Source of the DNA: DATLGB01 sp963726825
Lineage (GTDB): Bacteria; Actinomycetota; Thermoleophilia; Solirubrobacterales; Solirubrobacteraceae
Direction of reading: 5' to 3'
Length of the DNA stretch: 64,000 nt
NCBI GenBank assembly: GCA_963726825.1
Contig: CAVSDT010000002.1
Location: 1,550,001 to 1,614,000, forward strand
Part shown: positions 59,801 to 64,000 of the stretch, one piece after another
Numbering within the stretch: the first letter of the stretch is position 1
Layout: each line of letters begins with the position of its first letter
Position numbers and translations under genes: made by a program
Notes under the pieces: generated by a model
The model's input: the letters and a program-made list of their open reading frames with translations, nothing else
What the model was told of the DNA's origin: nothing
The model's database searches: none

Positions 59801-60100
59801 GAGGGGGACCGCCTCCGGGCGGTGGCGGCGGCGCGGGTCGGCGCGGGCGCCCTCGAACTCCACCCCCTCGGCCTCCAGCCTGCGGCGGGCCTCTGCGGGG
59901 TCGCCCAGGGCGGTCGCCCCGACCGTCCCGTCGGACTTGAGCACCCGGTGGGCGTGGGGCGCCCCGGTGCGGATGAAGCGCTGGTTGAGCGCGCGGGCGT
60001 GGCGGTCGCCGCCTCCGGCGGCGCGGGCGACGTCCCCGTAGGACGCCCACCGGCCCTCCGGGATCGCGGCGAGGATGGCATCGAGTCGTTCCTGGTCCAT
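59765..60100 (-). CDS. Alkyltransferase-like (ATL) DNA-binding protein
   Basis: 111 residues with the winged-helix fold of the O6-methylguanine methyltransferase C-terminal domain: AIPEGRWASYGDVARAAGGG, ARALNQRFIR and HAHRVLKSDGTVG. The active-site PCHR of true methyltransferases reads HAHR, so the acceptor Cys is replaced by Ala, as in ATL proteins that flag alkylated guanine for nucleotide excision repair. The C-terminal tail DPPVPTGHVMT and the stop come from repeat copy C. Lying between mraY and murD inside the dcw cluster is unusual. Confidence 0.8.
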   Translation of the reverse strand: MDQERLDAILAAIPEGRWASYGDVARAAGGGDRHARALNQRFIRTGAPHAHRVLKSDGTVGATALGDPAEARRRLEAEGVEFEGARADPRRRHRPEAVPLDPPVPTGHVMT

Positions 60101-60187
60101 GGGACCGACGATCCCACCGCGATCGCGCGATCCGGCCCGGCGGCACAGGACCGACGCACACGCGGTGCAGACCCGTGACGAAGGGTG

Positions 60188-61174
60188 TCAGCGCAGTGAC
60201 TGCTGATACAGCGTGAAGCCGATCGCCGCGAGCACCGCGGCGACGATCCAGAAGCGCAGGATGATCTTCGTCTCCGACCACGCCTGCAGCTCGAAGTGAT
60301 GGTGGATCGGGGCCATCAGGAACACCCGCTTGCCTCGCGTCTGGAACCAGAACACCTGGATCAGCACCGACAGCGCCTCGATCACGAAGACCCCGCCGAT
60401 GACCACGAGCAGGAGCTCGGTCTGGGTCATCACCGCCATGGCCGCGACCGCCCCGCCGAGGCCGAGCGATCCCGTGTCCCCCATGAAGATCGAGGCCGGG
60501 AACGAGTTGAACCACAGGAACCCGACGCACGCGCCGACGAGGCACGCCGCGGCCAGCGACAGCGACGTCAGCCCCGTCGTGAACGTGATCGCGATGTAGG
60601 CGAGCAGCACGATCGCGGTCACGCCCGCCGCCAGCCCGTCGAGGCCGTCGGTGAGGTTGACCGCCGACGTCGTCCCCGCGAGGACGAGGTAGATGATCAC
60701 CGGGTAGGCCCAGCCGACCGGGATCGTCGCGTCCACGATGTGCAGGCGCAGCGTGTCGGGAAGGTCGGCCCCCTGGGTGGCGACGAGCCACAGCCCGATC
60801 GAGATCACCACCGTCACCAGCAGCTTCGTGCGGCCCTTCAGCCCGAGCGAGCGCTTCTTGATGATCTTCGTGTAGTCGTCGGCGAAGCCGAGCGCCGCGC
60901 AGGCGAGCGCGACGCCGACGACGCCGAGCGCACGGGCCCGGTCAGGCCCCGGGGTGGGCGCGGCGAGCACGAGGAACAGAAACGGCACGGTGATCGCGGT
61001 GAAGATGATCAGCCCGCCCATCGTCGGCGTCCCCGCCTTGGAGTGGTGCTCCTGGGGCCCCTCCTCACGGATGTGCTGGCCGAACTCGCGCACCTGGAGG
61101 AAGGCGATGAACTTCGGGGACAGGAAGACGCAGATCAGCAGGGAGGCGGTGCCCCCGATCAGGACCTCGCCCAT
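60188..61174 (-). CDS. mraY: Phospho-N-acetylmuramoyl-pentapeptide transferase
   Basis: 328 residues, ten membrane helices. Makes lipid I. EGPQEHHSKAGTPTMGGL, FADDYTKIIKKRSLGLKGR, NLTDGLDGLAAG, FMGDTGSLGLGG and MAPIHHHFE are all canonical active-site loops. Its first base overlaps the murF stop (TGATG). Confidence 0.98.
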   Translation of the reverse strand: MGEVLIGGTASLLICVFLSPKFIAFLQVREFGQHIREEGPQEHHSKAGTPTMGGLIIFTAITVPFLFLVLAAPTPGPDRARALGVVGVALACAALGFADDYTKIIKKRSLGLKGRTKLLVTVVISIGLWLVATQGADLPDTLRLHIVDATIPVGWAYPVIIYLVLAGTTSAVNLTDGLDGLAAGVTAIVLLAYIAITFTTGLTSLSLAAACLVGACVGFLWFNSFPASIFMGDTGSLGLGGAVAAMAVMTQTELLLVVIGGVFVIEALSVLIQVFWFQTRGKRVFLMAPIHHHFELQAWSETKIILRFWIVAAVLAAIGFTLYQQSLR

Positions 61175-62481
61175 CAGGCGGCCACCAGCGCGCGGGTGAC
61201 GGCCTCGAGCGCGACCCCGCGGGAGGCCTTCACGAGCACGACGTCGCCGCCGGCCGGCCTCAGGGCGTCGAGCGCGATCACGGCACCCCCCGCGTCGGGG
61301 ACCGAGATCACCACGCCCTCCTCGCCGAAGCCCAGGGCCATCTCCCGCGCGAGCGGCCCGACGGTCACGAGCACGTCGACCCCGGTCGCGGCGGCGTGGG
61401 CGCCGGTCTCGCGGTGGAGGGCGACCTCCTCGGGCCCGAGCTCGAGCATGTCGCCGAGCACCGCGATGCGGCGGGATCCGGCAGGGACCTCGGCCGCGGC
61501 GAGGTCGTCGAGGGCGGCGCGCATCGACAAGGGGTTGGCGTTGTAGCAGTCGTCCACGACGGTGGCCCCGGCCGCAGCCCGCACGCGTTGACCGCGCATG
61601 GCGGACAGCTCGAGGTCCACGCGGCCTTCGGGCTCGACCCCGACGGCCCGTGCGGCGGCCATCGCGGCGCAGGCGTTGCGCCGCATGTGGGCCGAGGTGA
61701 ACGGCAGCTGCAGGGCGTCGAGCGCGGATTCGTCGACGTCACCGCCCGGCCCGAAGGTCACCGTGCGGACGTCGGGCGGCAGGACGGGCGCGAGCAGCGG
61801 GTCGGCGTGCGGCACGACCGCCGTCCCGCCGGGGCGCAGGCCGTGGAGCAGCTCGGCCTTGGCCGCCGCCACCGCCTCGACCGAGCCGAGGAGCTCGACG
61901 TGGACCGGCCCGACGGCCGTGACGACGCCGACGTCGGGCTCGGCGATCCGCGCGAGCTCGGCGATCTGCCCCGCCCCGCGCATCCCCATCTCGAGGACGA
62001 GCACCTCCGTGTCCTCCGGCGCGCGCAGGAGCTCCAGCGGCAGGCCGATCTCGGTGTTGAAGTTGGCGCGGCTCGCGTGGACCTGGCGCTGCGGCGCCAG
62101 CAGCGCCCGCAGGAGGTCCTTCGTCGAGGTCTTGCCGACGGAGCCGGTGATGCCGATCACGGGAACGCCGAGCGCCCGCCGCCAGGCCGTGGCCAGCGCC
62201 TGCATCGCGGCGAGCGGCGAGGCCGCCGCCAGCACCGCCCCGCCGCCCGTGGGCAGGCCCGCGGCACGTGACGGCTCCACGAGCACGCCCCAGGCTCCGG
62301 AGGACAGCGCCGCGGCGGCGAACTCGCCGCCGTCGACCCGCTCCCCCGGCAGCGCGACGAACAGGTCCCCCGGCCCGGCCTCGCGCGAGTCGATGACCAC
62401 CCGCTCCGGCCCGCCGTCGGCCCCGCGCCGCAGCGACGCCCCGGCGGCGGCGGCGATCCGGGTCGCCTCCCAGGTCCTCAC
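61174..62481 (-). CDS. murF: UDP-N-acetylmuramoyl-tripeptide-D-alanyl-D-alanine ligase
   Basis: 435 residues from a GTG at 62481. VIDSREAGPGDLFVALPGERVDG, ATP loop GITGSVGKTSTKDLL, FNTEIGLPLELL, EMGMRGAGQI, and DDCYNANPLSMRAALDDL. Adds D-Ala-D-Ala. The start overlaps the murE stop by 4 nt. Confidence 0.97.
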   Translation of the reverse strand: MRTWEATRIAAAAGASLRRGADGGPERVVIDSREAGPGDLFVALPGERVDGGEFAAAALSSGAWGVLVEPSRAAGLPTGGGAVLAAASPLAAMQALATAWRRALGVPVIGITGSVGKTSTKDLLRALLAPQRQVHASRANFNTEIGLPLELLRAPEDTEVLVLEMGMRGAGQIAELARIAEPDVGVVTAVGPVHVELLGSVEAVAAAKAELLHGLRPGGTAVVPHADPLLAPVLPPDVRTVTFGPGGDVDESALDALQLPFTSAHMRRNACAAMAAARAVGVEPEGRVDLELSAMRGQRVRAAAGATVVDDCYNANPLSMRAALDDLAAAEVPAGSRRIAVLGDMLELGPEEVALHRETGAHAAATGVDVLVTVGPLAREMALGFGEEGVVISVPDAGGAVIALDALRPAGGDVVLVKASRGVALEAVTRALVAA

Positions 62482-63902
62482 GCCGACACCGCGCGCAGCG
62501 CCTCGGCGGCGACCGCGCGATCGTCGAAGGGCAGCTTGCGCCCGTCGGCGAACTCCTGGCCCTGCTCGTGGCCCTTGCCCGCGATCACGACGACGTCCCC
62601 CGGCGTGGCGAGCGACACCGCCAGGGCGACGGCGCGCCGCCGGTCAGCCTCGCGGTGCACCGCGGCGGCGCAGCCGTCCATCCCACTCAGGATCTCCGCG
62701 AGGATCGTCTCCGGGTCCTCCGAGCGCGGGTTGTCGGAGGTCACGATCGCGAGGTCGGCCAGCCGGCCGGCGACCGCCCCCATCAGCGGCCGCTTGGCCC
62801 GGTCGCGGTCACCCCCGGCGCCGAAGACGCAGATCACGCGCCCCGACCCCAGCTCCCGCGCGGCGGCGAGCACGTTCTCGAGCGCATCGGGCGTGTGCGC
62901 GTAGTCGACGAGCACCGCGAACGGCTGGCCCTCGTCGACGGGCTCGAAGCGCCCCGGGACCCGGCCCGACTCGGCCAGCGCCTCGACGGCGCGGTCAGCC
63001 CGCACGCCGAGCGTCCGCGCGGCCGCGAGGGCACACAGCGCGTTGAGGACGTTGAAGCGTCCCGGGAGCGGGATGCGCACGTCGAGCGGGCCGTCGGGCG
63101 CCCAGACGGTGAAGGCGGACCCCCCGACGCCGGAGGCGACGTCGCGCGCCTGGAAGTCGGCCTCGGCCTCGATGCCGACCGTCACGCAGTCGAACTCCGC
63201 CGCCAGCCGCGCGCCCCACGGGTCGTCGACGTTGACCACCCGCGCGGCCGGCGCCGCGGCGAACAGGCGCCGCTTGGCCTGGAAGTAGGCCTCCATGTCG
63301 GGGTGGAAGTCCAGGTGGTCCTGCGACAGGTTGGTGAAGATCGCCACCGCCCAGTGGATCGCGCTCGCCCGATGGAGCTCGAGGGCGTGGGAGGAGACCT
63401 CCATCACGCACGCCTCGTCCCCCAGACGGTGCATCTCCGCGAACAGCTCCTGCAGGTCGATCGCCTCCGGGGTGGTGCGCTCGACGGTGCGCTCCTCCCC
63501 GCCGACGACCGACATCACGGTGCCGATCAGCCCCGTCGGCGTGCCCGTCGCCTCGAGCACGTCGCGGAGGATGAAGGCGGTGGTCGTCTTGCCGTTGGTG
63601 CCCGTGATCCCGACGACGCGCAGCGTCTGCGTCGGGTCCCCCGCCAGCCGGGCGGCCGCGACGGCCATCGCCGCGCGGACGTCCTCGACCACGACCTCCG
63701 GGACGCCGAGGCCCAGCGGGTGCGTGACGACGAGGGCGGCCGCGCCGCGGGCGACGGCGTCCGGGGCGAAGTCGTGCCCGTCACGGGTGAAGCCGGGGAC
63801 GCAGAAGAACAGCGTTCCCGGCTCCACGGAGCGGTTGTCGTAGGCCAGCCGCGTGATCGCGACGTCCTCCGGGCCCGCGCCGAGGAGCTCGCGCAGCGTC
63901 AT
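62478..63902 (-). CDS. murE: UDP-N-acetylmuramoyl-tripeptide synthetase, meso-diaminopimelate type
   Basis: 474 residues. YDNRSVEPGTLFFCVPG, ATP loop GITGTNGKTTTAF, EVSSHALELHR, NLSQDHLDFH, VDYAHTPDALENVL, and TSDNPRSEDP. The DNPR motif marks enzymes that add meso-diaminopimelate rather than lysine, so the wall should be DAP-type. ATG at 63902, 7 nt after TAGACT. Confidence 0.97.
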   Translation of the reverse strand: MTLRELLGAGPEDVAITRLAYDNRSVEPGTLFFCVPGFTRDGHDFAPDAVARGAAALVVTHPLGLGVPEVVVEDVRAAMAVAAARLAGDPTQTLRVVGITGTNGKTTTAFILRDVLEATGTPTGLIGTVMSVVGGEERTVERTTPEAIDLQELFAEMHRLGDEACVMEVSSHALELHRASAIHWAVAIFTNLSQDHLDFHPDMEAYFQAKRRLFAAAPAARVVNVDDPWGARLAAEFDCVTVGIEAEADFQARDVASGVGGSAFTVWAPDGPLDVRIPLPGRFNVLNALCALAAARTLGVRADRAVEALAESGRVPGRFEPVDEGQPFAVLVDYAHTPDALENVLAAARELGSGRVICVFGAGGDRDRAKRPLMGAVAGRLADLAIVTSDNPRSEDPETILAEILSGMDGCAAAVHREADRRRAVALAVSLATPGDVVVIAGKGHEQGQEFADGRKLPFDDRAVAAEALRAVSA

Positions 63903-63909
63903 GGCGCGC

Positions 63910-63915
63910 AGTCTA
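63910..63915 (-). promoter_or_regulatory. -10 hexamer of murE
   Basis: TAGACT on the minus strand, 7 nt before the murE ATG; likely an internal promoter heading the mur genes. Confidence 0.5.
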
Positions 63916-63940
63916 CGGACGGCTCCCGTCGAAGCGGCGC

Positions 63941-64000
63941 TCAGCCGGGCGCCGCGGGCACCACCGGGACCGCGCGCCGCCACGGCGCGTGGCCCTGCCC
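63941..64000 (-). CDS. Possible C-terminal end of an upstream gene (ftsI position)
   Basis: An open minus-strand frame enters from the right edge and stops at 63941-63943 after 19 codons (ending RRAVPVVPAAPG). In most dcw clusters ftsI precedes murE, and a Pro/Val/Ala-rich tail would suit a penicillin-binding protein, but there is too little sequence to identify it. Confidence 0.25.
   Translation of the reverse strand, partial: GQGHAPWRRAVPVVPAAPG

Noticed and set aside
59454..60791. Large minus-strand open frame spanning mraY, the ATL gene and murD
   Set aside because: Low-complexity Arg/Pro/Gly translation in a shifted frame; all three real genes are identified by motifs in other frames.

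Overview
The window is very GC-rich, densely packed bacterial chromosome. Gene content (rpmB-DAK2 order, ECF41 sigma factor, PknB-like kinase, ftsZ/ftsQ without ftsA, MurE with a DNPR motif) points to an actinobacterium. The secreted Ig/cadherin-like and RTX-like proteins and the lineage-style basic C-terminal domain suggest class Thermoleophilia (Solirubrobacterales-like). This placement is by recognition, not a database search. I found no rRNA, tRNA, CRISPR, prophage or transposase gene.

Layout. 1-2.5 kb: start of a DAK2 protein, rpmB, a transmembrane Ser/Thr kinase and a DoxX-like protein. 2.5-4.6 kb: an ECF41 sigma operon (NAD(P)-binding oxidoreductase, sigma factor, membrane protein) preceded by an exact match to the ECF41 promoter. 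4.6-8 kb: ribD-ribE-ribBA-ribH. 8-14.2 kb: an envelope glycan locus (two GT-C proteins, GT2, methyltransferase, flippase). 14.4-21.3 kb: a 951-residue secreted repeat protein, a GGQ hydrolase, rsmB-zinc ribbon-rpe, and an RTX-like secreted protein. 21.4-25.9 kb: priA, def, fmt and an orphan DNA methyltransferase. 25.9-31.7 kb: a secreted M28 peptidase, metK, der, cmk and a frameshifted ferritin-like gene. 31.8-38.6 kb: aromatic amino acid synthesis (aroA, tyrA, DAHP synthase, an aminotransferase, aroH) with a ClC channel inside. 38.7-45 kb: rluB, rlmN, scpA-scpB-lycopene cyclase, trpS and a 2-hydroxyacid dehydrogenase. 45-51.2 kb: the glycine cleavage system, split by a dCache/SpoIIE-type phosphatase on the other strand. 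51.2-64 kb: a decayed secreted-protein gene, then the dcw cell-wall/division cluster read right to left: murE, murF, mraY, (ATL-like), murD, ftsW, murG, murC, ftsQ, ftsZ.

Three window-wide patterns stand out. First, about eighteen transcription-unit starts have a TANNNT hexamer ending only 6-10 nt before the start codon, which predicts mainly leaderless transcription. Second, five copies of an ungapped 88-nt palindromic repeat lie 3' of genes; some overlap stop codons, and one supplies the end of a protein. Third, four of six convergent gene pairs end in one shared CTAG holding both stop codons. Two further large perfect palindromes occur, one in frame inside the flippase gene and one between ftsQ and murC.

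The best candidates for undescribed biology are the 88-nt repeat family and the minisatellite it brackets between murC and murG. The self-contained ECF41 circuit is the best-supported regulatory unit.
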